Of a stretch of 64,000 nucleotides of DNA, positions 27,145-36,017 are shown piece by piece. The DNA is taken from the NCBI GenBank assembly GCA_964628285.1, contig CAZVNP010000003.1, forward strand, positions 47,985 through 111,984. The letters are read 5' to 3'. A program made the position numbers and the translations under genes. Origin of the DNA: JAPLDP01 sp964628285. GTDB lineage: Bacteria > Bacteroidota > Bacteroidia > Bacteroidales > JAGONC01. The notes beneath the pieces are model-generated. The model was given only the letters and a program-made list of their open reading frames with translations, was not told where the DNA came from and made no database searches. Numbering within the stretch: the first letter of the stretch is position 1; the number at the start of each line of letters is the position of its first letter.

Positions 27145-27720
27145 ATGGCTTTCGAACTACCTCCGCTCCCGTATCAAATGGATGCTCTGGAGCCATTTAT
27201 CTCGAAGAGAACATTGGAGTTTCACTATGGCAAACATCATCAGGGTTACGTGAATAATGTAAACAAGCTGATTGCCGGTACGCCTTTTGAAAATGCGACG
27301 CTGGAAGAGATCATCAGGAATGCTGATGGTAGCATCTTCAACAATGGCGCGCAGGTTTGGAATCATACTTTTTACTGGAATTGTCTGCAACCCAATGGTG
27401 GTGGTGAACCAAAGGGATCCCTGGCCAGGGCAATCATTAATTCATTCGGTTCATTCAATGATTTTAAGGACCGCTTCACACATGCTGCCTCAACGCTGTT
27501 CGGTTCGGGTTGGGCCTGGCTGGCGAAATCCCCCACGGGGCAGTTGGAAATCATACAGGAAAGCAACGCCGGCAATCCTCTCAGAAGAGGATATGTCCCG
27601 CTATTGACCTGCGACGTATGGGAGCATGCCTACTATCTTGACAAGCAGAACCGACGGCCTGATTATATTGCCGATTTCTGGAATCTAATTAATTGGGCTG
27701 CCGTTGAAGGCAGATTTTAA
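27145..27720 (+). CDS. sodB: Superoxide dismutase, Fe/Mn family (iron type likely)
   Basis: Converts superoxide to hydrogen peroxide and oxygen in the cytoplasm. From the ATG at 27145 it is 191 residues; an ATG two codons earlier (27139) is also in frame, but MAFELPPLPY is the family-typical N-terminus. The four metal ligands are visible: His in LEFHYGKHH, His in QVWNHTFYW, and Asp and His in DVWEHAYYLD. The Gln in NGAQVWNH and the Gly-rich FGSGWAWL fit iron-type enzymes. It ends 31 bases from the convergent glmS gene. Confidence 0.96.
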   Translation: MAFELPPLPYQMDALEPFISKRTLEFHYGKHHQGYVNNVNKLIAGTPFENATLEEIIRNADGSIFNNGAQVWNHTFYWNCLQPNGGGEPKGSLARAIINSFGSFNDFKDRFTHAASTLFGSGWAWLAKSPTGQLEIIQESNAGNPLRRGYVPLLTCDVWEHAYYLDKQNRRPDYIADFWNLINWAAVEGRF

Positions 27721-27751
27721 AGGAATGCCTCTAATCAAAGGATACCATTCG

Positions 27752-29590
27752 TCATTCCACCGTTACCGATTTGGCCAGGTTACGGGGCTGGTCAACATTA
27801 CAGTTGCGTAAGATGGCCATGTGGTAGGAAAGAAGCTGCAAGGGTATGGTCGCCAGCAAAGGGATGAGAAATTCTTCTGTTTCAGGCACTTCGATGGAAT
27901 AATCGGACAGGCTTCTCACCGTCGTGTCACCTTCGGTGACGATAGTTATGACTTTACCTTTTCTGACCAGTATTTCCTGTATGTTGGATACCACCTTGTC
28001 ATAAGTTCCTTTATTGGTGGCTATGACAACGACCGGCATGGCTTCGTCGATAAGAGCAATGGGACCGTGTTTCATTTCGGCAGCAGGATATCCCTCGGCA
28101 TGGATGTAAGAGATTTCTTTGAGTTTCAAGGCGCCTTCGAGCGCCACAGGGAAATTATAACCGCGGCCCAGGTATAAAAAGTTATGGGTATCTTTAAAGA
28201 TCAGGGCGATTTGTTTCACCAGATCATTGGATTGCAGCACCTTTTCGACTTTCGCCGGGATTTGGTCCAGTTCTCTGATGATCTGCAGATACCGTGTTTT
28301 GGATAAGGTATTTTTTTTATTGGCGAGTTGGAGGGCCATCAGTGTGAGGATGGTGACCTGTGCTGTAAAAGCCTTTGTTGATGCCACTCCTATTTCCGGT
28401 CCGGCATGGATGTATGATCCGGCATGGGAGGCCCTGGCTATGGATGATCCGACGACATTGCAGATGCCTATAATGGTGGCCCCTTTTAATTTGGCCAGTT
28501 CCACTGCGGCCAGGGTATCGGCTGTTTCGCCGGATTGTGATATGGCGATGACAATGTCATTGTGAGAGATGATGGGATTGCGGTAGCGAAATTCCGAGGC
28601 ATACTCTACTTCCACGGGTATTCTGGCCAAGTCTTCGAAGAGGTATTCACCGACGAGAGCCGCATGCCATGAAGTGCCACAGCCCAGCATAATGATGCGT
28701 CGGGCATGTATCATTTTGTCGATATAATCACTGATGCCACCCAGTGAAATGCGGCCTTGACCGGCATCAAGACGGCCGCGCATGCTGTCGCGGATAGAGG
28801 TGGGTTGCTCAAAGATCTCCTTCAGCATGAAATGATCAAATCCGGTTTTCTCGATGGCACTCAGACTCAGCTCAAGAGTTTCTATGTAAGGTGTTTTGTC
28901 TTTATTCTTAATGGTTTTGATCTTAAGGTCTTCATTCCTTTTTATGATGGCTACTTCCTCATCGTTAAGAAAGACAACATCTTTGGTATATTCAATGATG
29001 GGGGTCGCATCGGAAGCCACAAAGAAATCGCCATGGCCGATCCCTATCACCAGAGGGCTGCTTTTACGGGCAGCTATCAGCATATCAGGATCATTTTTTG
29101 AAATGACAACGATAGCATAAGCCCCAACTACCTGGTTAAGGGCTATTTGAACCGCTTCGACCAGGTCGACGTTTTCATGGTTCTGTATGTCTTCGATAAG
29201 CTGAACAAGTACCTCGGTATCAGTTTCACTCTTGAAGACATAACCTCTTTTTATCAATTCTTTTTTAAGAGAGGCATAGTTTTCAATGATACCATTATGG
29301 ATCAATGCCAGATTATTCGATTGAGAGAGATGGGGATGGGCGTTCACCTGGTTGGGCTCGCCATGTGTGGCCCAACGTGTATGGGCGATGCCTGCCGTAC
29401 CTGAAGTATCTTTCCTGTTAATGCAGGCCTCCAGATCGGATACTTTACCCTTGTTTTTAAATAATTTAATGCCGTCATTTAACAGGGCTATCCCGGCACT
29501 GTCGTAACCACGGTATTCGAGGCGATGAAGCCCGTTAATGAGAATGGGGTAAGCCTCCCTTGATCCAATATATGCAAGAATACCACACAT
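27752..29590 (-). CDS. glmS: Glutamine-fructose-6-phosphate aminotransferase (isomerising)
   Basis: Makes glucosamine 6-phosphate from fructose 6-phosphate and glutamine, the entry to peptidoglycan and LPS amino sugars. 612 residues. The N-terminal glutaminase has the catalytic Cys directly after Met (MCGILAYIG) and the TRWATHGEPN substrate motif. Two SIS domains follow (MLGCGTSWHAALVGEYLFE and FLYLGRGYNFPVALEGALKLKEIS), and the C-terminal signature ends RNLAKSVTVE. No glmS ribozyme is expected in this phylum and none was seen in the short upstream region. Confidence 0.98.
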   Translation of the reverse strand: MCGILAYIGSREAYPILINGLHRLEYRGYDSAGIALLNDGIKLFKNKGKVSDLEACINRKDTSGTAGIAHTRWATHGEPNQVNAHPHLSQSNNLALIHNGIIENYASLKKELIKRGYVFKSETDTEVLVQLIEDIQNHENVDLVEAVQIALNQVVGAYAIVVISKNDPDMLIAARKSSPLVIGIGHGDFFVASDATPIIEYTKDVVFLNDEEVAIIKRNEDLKIKTIKNKDKTPYIETLELSLSAIEKTGFDHFMLKEIFEQPTSIRDSMRGRLDAGQGRISLGGISDYIDKMIHARRIIMLGCGTSWHAALVGEYLFEDLARIPVEVEYASEFRYRNPIISHNDIVIAISQSGETADTLAAVELAKLKGATIIGICNVVGSSIARASHAGSYIHAGPEIGVASTKAFTAQVTILTLMALQLANKKNTLSKTRYLQIIRELDQIPAKVEKVLQSNDLVKQIALIFKDTHNFLYLGRGYNFPVALEGALKLKEISYIHAEGYPAAEMKHGPIALIDEAMPVVVIATNKGTYDKVVSNIQEILVRKGKVITIVTEGDTTVRSLSDYSIEVPETEEFLIPLLATIPLQLLSYHMAILRNCNVDQPRNLAKSVTVE

Positions 29591-29608
29591 TTATAACGCA
29601 ATTCATTG

Positions 29609-29616
29609 CAAAGATA
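29609..29616 (-). promoter_or_regulatory. Candidate -7 element for glmS
   Basis: TATCTTTG on the minus strand matches TAnnTTTG 18 bases before the glmS ATG, giving a leader of only about ten bases. The -33 side is A/T-rich without a clear TTG. Confidence 0.5.
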
Positions 29617-29694
29617 AAAACAAAAGGAATACTTGTTATTATGATGGCGGGATTTTATCAGCCCTGCTCACCGGAAAAAGCGTTTTTCATCCGA

Positions 29695-31023
29695 TCAGTC
29701 ATTACTCTCATTTAGACGGGTATAGACCAACCGGAGCATAAGCCGGTTATTGGCATCAGCCGGACCTTTGATGACAACCCTTTGTGCATTGATTGAAGCG
29801 CCCGGTATCATCAGGTAAAGGCCGTTATTAAGGGTGTCGTTGGTCAGGATATCCTGGATGTGCAACGAAATGCGAAAACGGTAACCATCATTGGTGTAAT
29901 TGCCATCATAATAGAGTGAACTTTCGTACTGGTCAGGCAGAAATGAAAGTTTCCCCTCACTGGTGATAGCATATAATGACAGGTTGCCGGGAGGATCGAG
30001 GGCGTTTTCGGGGTCGTGATTTTTCATGACTAATTGGGCATCATTGATAGCTATTTTTTGATTTTTAACCCAGCTCATCAGATAGGGGAATTTTATAACG
30101 GTTCTCACACCTCCCATGCTTTGTAAAAACAGCAGTTGGTTACCAAGGGCGGTGTCGCCGTCGATAACCTGATTCCGGAAGTCAGCAGTGGCATCAGCAT
30201 AACCGTAATGGTTGAAATTGCCAAAACGGGCCAATGCTGTATTACTCACGGATATTCTGTATACCAGGGAATTGGTGTCATCATTATGATAATAAATATA
30301 TATTTTGGAGACGTTACTGTAAAAATTCAGATACAGGATATCACCGGAGCCCGGGGTGTAGACGGGATCTGCTGTTATATAAATCCCTTTAATGTATTGT
30401 ATGAAAGTGTTGTTATCGGCAAGGATATCTGACGACGCTGTGAGTATCTTATTTCCCAGGATAGTATTCATGGGAACCTGTAATTGAGGTGGATAGGCAA
30501 TGGAGTCGATGTACACCGAGTCGTTGGGCGCAGGGGTGAACGTATAGTCGGCAAGGAGAGTCGGATCGTAGGCGACCGTTTGAAAAGCATAATACGACGT
30601 GTCATATACCAGACTATCGGTCAGTTGATAGATTTTAACGGTTTGAGACGAGAGGGTGTCACCATAATATCCGGCATAGGCAAGGAATAATGTCATGGAG
30701 TCACATTGCGGGTTGGGGCCAAAGTCTGGTGCTGCCAGGGCCATGCTGATTTGTGTATAAATGCTGGTCGTGATCCGGCCGAAAACCGGATCGTACATGG
30801 AACCAAGCAGGGAATACTGTGTTTCATTGGTCTTGATCGAGTCATTCAGCACGGAATAAGCCACTACCGTTGTCGTATCGCTGTATTCGGCATTGAGGGG
30901 TGTGTTACCCACCAGATTAAGGCCGATATTCTGAGGCTCTTTCTTACAGGACCAGGTCACCAGCAATAAAAATAAGATCGTGACGGCAATGCCTTTGTAT
31001 GGAGACCCGGTTGTTTTCAACAT
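29695..31023 (-). CDS. DUF4270 family lipoprotein
   Basis: 442 residues. A hydrophobic N-terminus (GIAVTILFLLLVTWSC) is followed by CKKE, the Cys-Lys/Glu pattern of a Bacteroidota lipoprotein. The mature part is beta-rich with DUF4270 features: NIGLNLVGNTPLNAEYSDTTTV near the start, SMYDPVFGRITTSIYTQ, and a C-terminal run ending RLMLRLVYTRL. DUF4270 proteins are outer-membrane or surface lipoproteins of unknown role. It follows the starch-synthase-like gene by 44 bases on the same strand, an association frequently seen in Bacteroidota. Confidence 0.83.
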   Translation of the reverse strand: MLKTTGSPYKGIAVTILFLLLVTWSCKKEPQNIGLNLVGNTPLNAEYSDTTTVVAYSVLNDSIKTNETQYSLLGSMYDPVFGRITTSIYTQISMALAAPDFGPNPQCDSMTLFLAYAGYYGDTLSSQTVKIYQLTDSLVYDTSYYAFQTVAYDPTLLADYTFTPAPNDSVYIDSIAYPPQLQVPMNTILGNKILTASSDILADNNTFIQYIKGIYITADPVYTPGSGDILYLNFYSNVSKIYIYYHNDDTNSLVYRISVSNTALARFGNFNHYGYADATADFRNQVIDGDTALGNQLLFLQSMGGVRTVIKFPYLMSWVKNQKIAINDAQLVMKNHDPENALDPPGNLSLYAITSEGKLSFLPDQYESSLYYDGNYTNDGYRFRISLHIQDILTNDTLNNGLYLMIPGASINAQRVVIKGPADANNRLMLRLVYTRLNESND

Positions 31024-31067
31024 AAAGAAAATTTACTGGTGATAACGGCAAGTACAAATAATTATTA

Positions 31068-31889
31068 TCAGGATGCAACCCTTTCCATAAGCAGTTTATC
31101 GTAAAAGTCAGAATAAACGTCAATATATTGATCGGGTTTCTGGTAAGGCAATACGGGCTTACCTGATGATTTAACATAATTCAGGATCTCCGGATTGACT
31201 TTTTCGCTTCCGATAATGACGGCATCTGAATAATCGACAGCTCCTTTGATCAGGTTCATATAGTTGGGTTTTTTATATTGTTTGAGGTCTTTTTCCGTAA
31301 TGCCGTTAAATTTGATTTTGCGTGCGAATGTGTCGAAGAGCGTTTCCTGAAAATCATCATTGTATACGGAATAAATGATCCGGGCATCACTGAACAATGG
31401 ATTATCGATGTAGGCTTTCTTCAGGTAAAGAGGGATGAGACTGGTAATCCATCCATGACAGTGCACAATATCGGGAGCCCAGCCTAGTTTTTTAACGGTT
31501 TCAAGAACACTTCGGGCAAAGAAAATGACTCTTTCATCATTGTCGTCAAAAAATTTTCCCGTTTTATCTTTAAATAAAAATTTTCTCTGGAAATAATCCT
31601 CGTTATCAATAAAATAGATCTGCATCCGTGCTGACTGGATGGAGGCCACTTTGATGATCAGGGGATGATCCGTATCATCAATGATGATATTCATTCCGGA
31701 CAAGCGGATAACCTCGTGCAATTGATTTCTTCTTTCGTTGATGTTACCATAACGTGGCATGAACGTTCTGATCTCTTTGCCTCTTTCCTGTATACCCTGA
31801 GGCAGGTAACGACCGATCAGACCCATTGGGCTTTCTTTCAGGTAGGGTGTAATTTCCTGATTGACAAATAAAACCTTGGGTTTTTCCAT
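31068..31889 (-). CDS. Glycogen/starch synthase N-terminal-domain protein
   Basis: 273 residues that correspond to the N-terminal (acceptor) Rossmann domain of GT5 glycogen synthases: KVLFVNQEITPYLKESPMGLIGRYLPQGIQERGKEIRTFMPRYG, then DIVHCHGWITSLIPLYLKKAY (the HxHDW-like loop). The GT-B C-terminal domain that binds ADP-glucose is missing, whereas a full enzyme has about 470-500 residues. There is no sign of a frameshift continuation downstream, where DUF4270 starts. Short proteins of this kind are widespread in Bacteroidota and annotated as glycogen synthase; whether they catalyse anything is unproven. It has a strong promoter (31917-31947). Confidence 0.78.
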   Translation of the reverse strand: MEKPKVLFVNQEITPYLKESPMGLIGRYLPQGIQERGKEIRTFMPRYGNINERRNQLHEVIRLSGMNIIIDDTDHPLIIKVASIQSARMQIYFIDNEDYFQRKFLFKDKTGKFFDDNDERVIFFARSVLETVKKLGWAPDIVHCHGWITSLIPLYLKKAYIDNPLFSDARIIYSVYNDDFQETLFDTFARKIKFNGITEKDLKQYKKPNYMNLIKGAVDYSDAVIIGSEKVNPEILNYVKSSGKPVLPYQKPDQYIDVYSDFYDKLLMERVAS

Positions 31890-31916
31890 TTTATTTATAT
31901 TTTGCTAATAAAAATG

Positions 31917-31947
31917 CAAAGTTACTCATAATTTCTTAAACTTTCAA
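31917..31947 (-). promoter_or_regulatory. Promoter of the starch-synthase-like gene
   Basis: On the minus strand TTG (31947-31945), then 20 bases, then TAACTTTG (31924-31917): a full match to the Bacteroidota -33/-7 consensus. Transcription would begin about 20 bases before the ATG at 31889. Its -33 element touches the inner end of the inverted repeat at 31947-31984. Confidence 0.75.
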
Positions 31948-31984
31948 CCGACATTATCATGATTTATAAGGGTGTAATGTCGGT
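31947..31984. repeat. Inverted repeat, candidate operator in divergent promoter region
   Basis: ACCGACATTA at 31947-31956 and TAATGTCGGT at 31975-31984 form perfect 10-base arms around an 18-base spacer. It lies directly upstream of the starch-synthase promoter and 148 bases before the divergent proline dehydrogenase promoter element, without a T-run, so it is more likely a protein-binding site than a terminator. Confidence 0.55.
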
Positions 31985-32131
31985 AAAATATATGATAATC
32001 AAATAGAAACTCAGTATCGACCATTCACCGGAAAATGAAAGAGCCGAGGCCAAAAAATGAAATGAAATAATTGCAATCTTGGTTCTGAAAATTCCCTTTA
32101 TTTATTTTGTTTTGTCGCATAAAATTTCATT

Positions 32132-32139
32132 TATATTTG
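32132..32139 (+). promoter_or_regulatory. Candidate -7 element for proline dehydrogenase gene
   Basis: TATATTTG matches TAnnTTTG 37 bases before the ATG. Two TTG trinucleotides are upstream with spacings of 17 and 22 bases, either side of the preferred 19-21. Confidence 0.55.
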
Positions 32140-32176
32140 TCTGTTATTTTATTAACAAAACATTAAACTCTCCGAT

Positions 32177-33088
32177 ATGCTTAACAAGTTGATTGCAGGG
32201 ATGCTGCCATTAATGCCGAAACGCTTCGTGTGGATATTTTCGAAGAGATACATTGCCGGTGAAACACTGGATGATGCCGTAAGGGTTTCAAAAGAGCTGA
32301 ATGGTCAGAAGATCAAGGTAACGCTTGATATCCTGGGTGAATTTATTACCGATCTTAACCAAGCTGAAGAAAATAAAAGACAATACCTGAACCTGATTGA
32401 TGTCATACAGCAAAGCGCCATTGACGGGAATTACTCCATTAAACCCACTATGCACGGGTTACTGATCGATAAAGAGGTATGTTATAAAAACATTCAGGAA
32501 ATTGTCAGGAAAGCGGCTCAGTATAATAATTTTGTCCGTATTGACATGGAAGATTCCAGTTGCACCAGCCTTGAAATCGATTTGTTCAGGAAATTAAAGA
32601 AGGAATACCCGAATCATGTCGGGCTGGTGGTTCAGGCTTACCTTAAAAGGACACTGGACGACCTGAAGGGTTTGATGGATCTGCACATCCCGGAGGCCCC
32701 ATTAAATTTCAGGTTATGTAAAGGTATCTATGTTGAACCGGCTTCCATTGCTTATAAAAAATATTTGGAGATCAATCAACATTTTCTGGAAGATCTGGAA
32801 TTTATGTTTCAGAACGGTATTTATTCGGGTATTGCCACTCATGATAAACCTTTGATTGAAGGGGCGTTGAAGCTTATCACCAAGTACCATGTTCCACGTG
32901 ACAAATATGAGTTCCAGATGCTTTACGGGGTGACGCCGGAGCAAAGGGCCGCCATCGTCGCAAAGGGATATAACATGCGTGTATACGTTCCCTTTGGCAG
33001 GGAATGGTTCGGCTATTCCACGCGGCGTCTTAAGGAGAATCCTAAAATGGCAGGCCAGATCATTAAAGCCATTTTTATCAGAAAATAA
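32177..33088 (+). CDS. Proline dehydrogenase family flavoprotein
   Basis: 303 residues, the size of monofunctional proline dehydrogenases of the Thermus/Bacillus type. The beta-alpha barrel shows KVTLDILGEF (strand 1), RIDMEDSSCTSLEIDLFRKL, VVQAYLKRTLDDL, FRLCKGIYVEP, IATHDKP and the C-terminal YSTRRLKEN, whose paired Arg binds the proline carboxylate in characterised enzymes. The reaction would be FAD-dependent oxidation of proline to pyrroline-5-carboxylate. The partner P5C dehydrogenase is not in the window. The gene is divergent from the starch-synthase-like gene and convergent with the aminopeptidase at 33120. Confidence 0.9.
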   Translation: MLNKLIAGMLPLMPKRFVWIFSKRYIAGETLDDAVRVSKELNGQKIKVTLDILGEFITDLNQAEENKRQYLNLIDVIQQSAIDGNYSIKPTMHGLLIDKEVCYKNIQEIVRKAAQYNNFVRIDMEDSSCTSLEIDLFRKLKKEYPNHVGLVVQAYLKRTLDDLKGLMDLHIPEAPLNFRLCKGIYVEPASIAYKKYLEINQHFLEDLEFMFQNGIYSGIATHDKPLIEGALKLITKYHVPRDKYEFQMLYGVTPEQRAAIVAKGYNMRVYVPFGREWFGYSTRRLKENPKMAGQIIKAIFIRK

Positions 33089-33119
33089 TGACCGTGGTGA
33101 TGCCGCTACGCTGTGCGGT

Positions 33120-34508
33120 TTATTTAGCCATAGTTTCTTCTATATCCTTCACTGTTTTAGGTATGGGTTTCCCCAGGACGCGGTAACCTCCCTGTGTCAC
33201 CACCACATCATCCTCGATGCGGATCCCACCGATATCCATGAATTCGTTGATTTTATCATAATTGATGAAATCGGTGAATTTTCCGGCTGTTTTCCATTGA
33301 TCAATCAATTCGGGGATGAAATAAATGCCGGGTTCGACGGTCAGGACGAATCCCGGCTGAAGCTTACGTGCCAGGCGGAGGAAGGCCAGGCCGAACTGTT
33401 CGCTGCGGGTGACGGTATGGTCATATCCCACATAATTTTCTCCAAGACCTTCCATGTCGTGGACATCCAGTCCCATCATGTGACCCAGGCCGTGAGGAAA
33501 GAACAGGGCATGGGCTCCGGCAGCGACGGCGTCGTCCGTGTTGCCTTTCATGATACATAGATCCTTAAGGCCTTCGGTGATGATCGTGGCGGCTAAGAGG
33601 TGGATATCCTTATAGGGCACTCCCGGTTTAATGGCAGCGATAGACTGTGTATTGGCTGAGAGGACAATGTCATACACAGCTTTTTGTTTTTGATTGAACA
33701 TGCCTCCCACGGGGATGCTCCTGGTGATGTCGCTGGCATAGTGCAAGGCAGACTCGGTACCCGCATCGATGACGAGCATTTTCCCTTTAACCAGGGTGTT
33801 GTCATGCAGGTGGTTGTGGAGTGTTTGTCCGTTTATTGAAAGAATGATAGGGAATGCCACTATACCGCTTTTGGCCAGCGAGATGCCTTCGATGGTACCC
33901 GCAATGTGGCGTTCGGTGACACCGGGCATGGCCATTTTCATGGCTGTGATGTACATGTGCCAGGTGACTTCAAGGGCACTTTCTATTTCGGCGATTTCAT
34001 GGTTGTCCTTGATGGAACGCAGGTCGACGACAGCCCTGATCAGCTCTTCGGAGATGTAATCCTTTACATGAGCCGTAAGAATGCCGAGGAGCTGTTTCAG
34101 CAGAAGGGTATGTTCACCGCGATACGGGGGCAGGAAATGAACGCGACGTCCGGCTTTAATGGCCTGGTGCAGAAAAGCGATCAGGTTGTCAAAGGGTGCC
34201 GTATGGTTAACGCCGACTTCCTGCGCCCGGTCCTTCAGCAGAAGCTGGGGACCCATCCAGATGATGTCGTCGAGGGTGACGTCATTTCCGAAAAGATAAT
34301 CCCTGTTGGCATCGATATCCATCACCCCCGCCAGATCGGGGTGATCAAGTCCGAAGAAATAAAGAAAATTACTATCCTGACGGAAAGGATAGGTATTTGC
34401 CGGGTAGTTCATGGCTGATTCAGGATTGCCCAATATCAGGATGAGCCCCGATTTAAGTTGTGACCTCAGCCGGTTCCTGCGATCGATATATACTTTTTTA
34501 TCAAACAT
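33120..34508 (-). CDS. Xaa-Pro aminopeptidase (M24B), copy 1
   Basis: 462 residues: a creatinase-like N-terminal domain followed by the pita-bread metallopeptidase fold. The five di-metal ligands are in LVIDAGTESALHYASDITRSIPV (two Asp), HGLGHMMGLDVHD (His), TVEPGIY (Glu) and GGIRIEDDVVV (Glu). Such enzymes remove an N-terminal residue preceding proline. It is next to a second M24B gene (34561-35859) in the same direction, so proline-containing peptide turnover could feed the divergent proline dehydrogenase; that link is inference. There is no signal peptide, so it is cytoplasmic. Confidence 0.94.
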   Translation of the reverse strand: MFDKKVYIDRRNRLRSQLKSGLILILGNPESAMNYPANTYPFRQDSNFLYFFGLDHPDLAGVMDIDANRDYLFGNDVTLDDIIWMGPQLLLKDRAQEVGVNHTAPFDNLIAFLHQAIKAGRRVHFLPPYRGEHTLLLKQLLGILTAHVKDYISEELIRAVVDLRSIKDNHEIAEIESALEVTWHMYITAMKMAMPGVTERHIAGTIEGISLAKSGIVAFPIILSINGQTLHNHLHDNTLVKGKMLVIDAGTESALHYASDITRSIPVGGMFNQKQKAVYDIVLSANTQSIAAIKPGVPYKDIHLLAATIITEGLKDLCIMKGNTDDAVAAGAHALFFPHGLGHMMGLDVHDMEGLGENYVGYDHTVTRSEQFGLAFLRLARKLQPGFVLTVEPGIYFIPELIDQWKTAGKFTDFINYDKINEFMDIGGIRIEDDVVVTQGGYRVLGKPIPKTVKDIEETMAK

Positions 34509-34560
34509 ATGTAATGATTTAAGAATTGAATAATTTGAATATAAGTTGTCCGAATTGCTA

Positions 34561-35859
34561 TCAGTTGCTATCAGTTGCTGACATCAGCCGCTCTATTTCA
34601 TCGGGTTCAATGGGTATATCCTGCATCAGGTCCACCGGTTTATCATCGACCATGATATCGTTCTCCAGCCGGATACCGATATTTTCCTCAGAGATGTATA
34701 TGCCGGGTTCGAGTGTCAGGACCATACCTTTTCTGAACGGTTCATATTTCCCGCCCGGATCATGGACGTCGAGGCCGACGGGATGACAGACGCCATGCAT
34801 CAGGTATTTGAAATACAAAGGTTTGTCCGGATCCTGGTTCATGACATCCTCGGCGGTGAAGAGTCCCAGGCCGATCAGCTCCTGTTCCGTCAGCCGGTTT
34901 ACCTCCATGTTCACCTTATCGATGCAGTTGCCGGGGACATATAGTTCCTTTGCTTTTTTGAAGACCCTTAGCACAGCCTCATAACATGCCCGCTGTCGTG
35001 GCGTAAACTTACCGTTTACCGGAATGGTCCGTGTGCAATCGGCTGCGTAATTTGCATATTCGGCGCCGAAATCCATCAGGATCAGATCACCGTCGCTGCA
35101 AGTCTGGTCATTGCTGTTATAATGCAACGCCAGCGCATTTTTCCCTGATCCGATGATCGGTCTGTAGGCATGACCTGAGGATCCGTTCCGGAGGAATTCA
35201 TGAGTGAGCTCGGCTTCCACCTCGTATTCCATGACGCCGGGTCTGACAAATTTAAGGACACGCTTAAAAGCCTGACCTGTCAGATCACAGGCTTTACGTA
35301 TCAAGGCCACCTCTTCGGGTTCCTTTACCAGCCGCAGCAAGGTCAATATGGGGGCCAGCCTCTCATAACGATAGGCGGGAAAGTTGTCATTCACGTAACG
35401 CGCAAAACGCAGATCCCTCGATGGAACCTCTGTCGACAGTTTGATGTATTCGATCGGATTGAGATAAACAATTTTGGCATAAAACATCAGGTCACGGAAC
35501 GTGATCTCAAAGTCTTCCAGATCCATCACGGTGTTCACTCCCGACAGCTCCCTAACCTCCTGCCTGGTGTATTTATGCCCCTGCCAGGTGGTCAGGGTTT
35601 CATCAGCCCTGATGGTAAAAATAATCTCCCTGAACTTTTCATTGGGATGGTCGGGCGAAATGGTCAGAATACACTTCTCCTGTTCCAATCCGGTTAAATA
35701 AAAGAGATCGGAATTCTGCCGGAATGGGAAATATTGATCACCATTGCGCAAAATTTCATCATTGGGGTGGATGATGGCCAGCCCGCCGGGCAGCATGCTT
35801 TTCTGCAGTTTTGATCTGTTACGTATAAACAAATCCCTGTTAATAGGTTCGTATCGCAT
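34561..35859 (-). CDS. Xaa-Pro aminopeptidase (M24B), copy 2
   Basis: 432 residues with the same two-domain plan and ligands: ILMDFGAEYANYAADCTRTIPV, HGVCHPVGLDVHD, TLEPGIYI and IRLENDIMV. It begins RYEPINRDLFIRNRSKLQK, close to classic PepP proteins. It is a diverged tandem paralogue of copy 1, with clearly different N-terminal domains, so the duplication is old. A 10-base direct repeat (TTGCTATCAG twice, 34555-34574) straddles the stop codon; the duplication changes the last few residues and places further stops just after. Divergent from the succinate dehydrogenase operon. Confidence 0.94.
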   Translation of the reverse strand: MRYEPINRDLFIRNRSKLQKSMLPGGLAIIHPNDEILRNGDQYFPFRQNSDLFYLTGLEQEKCILTISPDHPNEKFREIIFTIRADETLTTWQGHKYTRQEVRELSGVNTVMDLEDFEITFRDLMFYAKIVYLNPIEYIKLSTEVPSRDLRFARYVNDNFPAYRYERLAPILTLLRLVKEPEEVALIRKACDLTGQAFKRVLKFVRPGVMEYEVEAELTHEFLRNGSSGHAYRPIIGSGKNALALHYNSNDQTCSDGDLILMDFGAEYANYAADCTRTIPVNGKFTPRQRACYEAVLRVFKKAKELYVPGNCIDKVNMEVNRLTEQELIGLGLFTAEDVMNQDPDKPLYFKYLMHGVCHPVGLDVHDPGGKYEPFRKGMVLTLEPGIYISEENIGIRLENDIMVDDKPVDLMQDIPIEPDEIERLMSATDSN

Positions 35860-35905
35860 AGTATCAAAGAATCTATTTAAAATGGTTACAAATTGTTCAG
35901 GTTCA

Positions 35906-35934
35906 TTGCAGGGAAACGAAATTGTATAATTTTG
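35906..35934 (+). promoter_or_regulatory. Promoter of the succinate dehydrogenase operon
   Basis: TTG at 35906-35908 and TAATTTTG at 35927-35934, spaced 18 bases, fit the Bacteroidota promoter. The start would be near 35941, leaving about 77 bases of leader before the ATG at 36018. Confidence 0.6.
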
Positions 35935-36017
35935 CCGTTTTGATTACAAAAGAACTAAATTTTCAGGAAGCCGAGGCAACTCACTGTCATTATTTCCATC
36001 ATTTAAACAAAAAAAGC

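Noticed and set aside
32888..32905. A third parS-like sequence (TGTTCCACGTGACAAA) in the proline dehydrogenase gene
   Set aside because: Only 13 of 16 bases match, one half-site is broken, and it lies inside coding sequence where the codons are conserved; it is probably chance.
35922..36017. Longer start for the cytochrome b subunit at 35922
   Set aside because: The extra 32 residues are polar and unlike the family, and the region carries the promoter -7 box; the membrane protein starts naturally at 36018.
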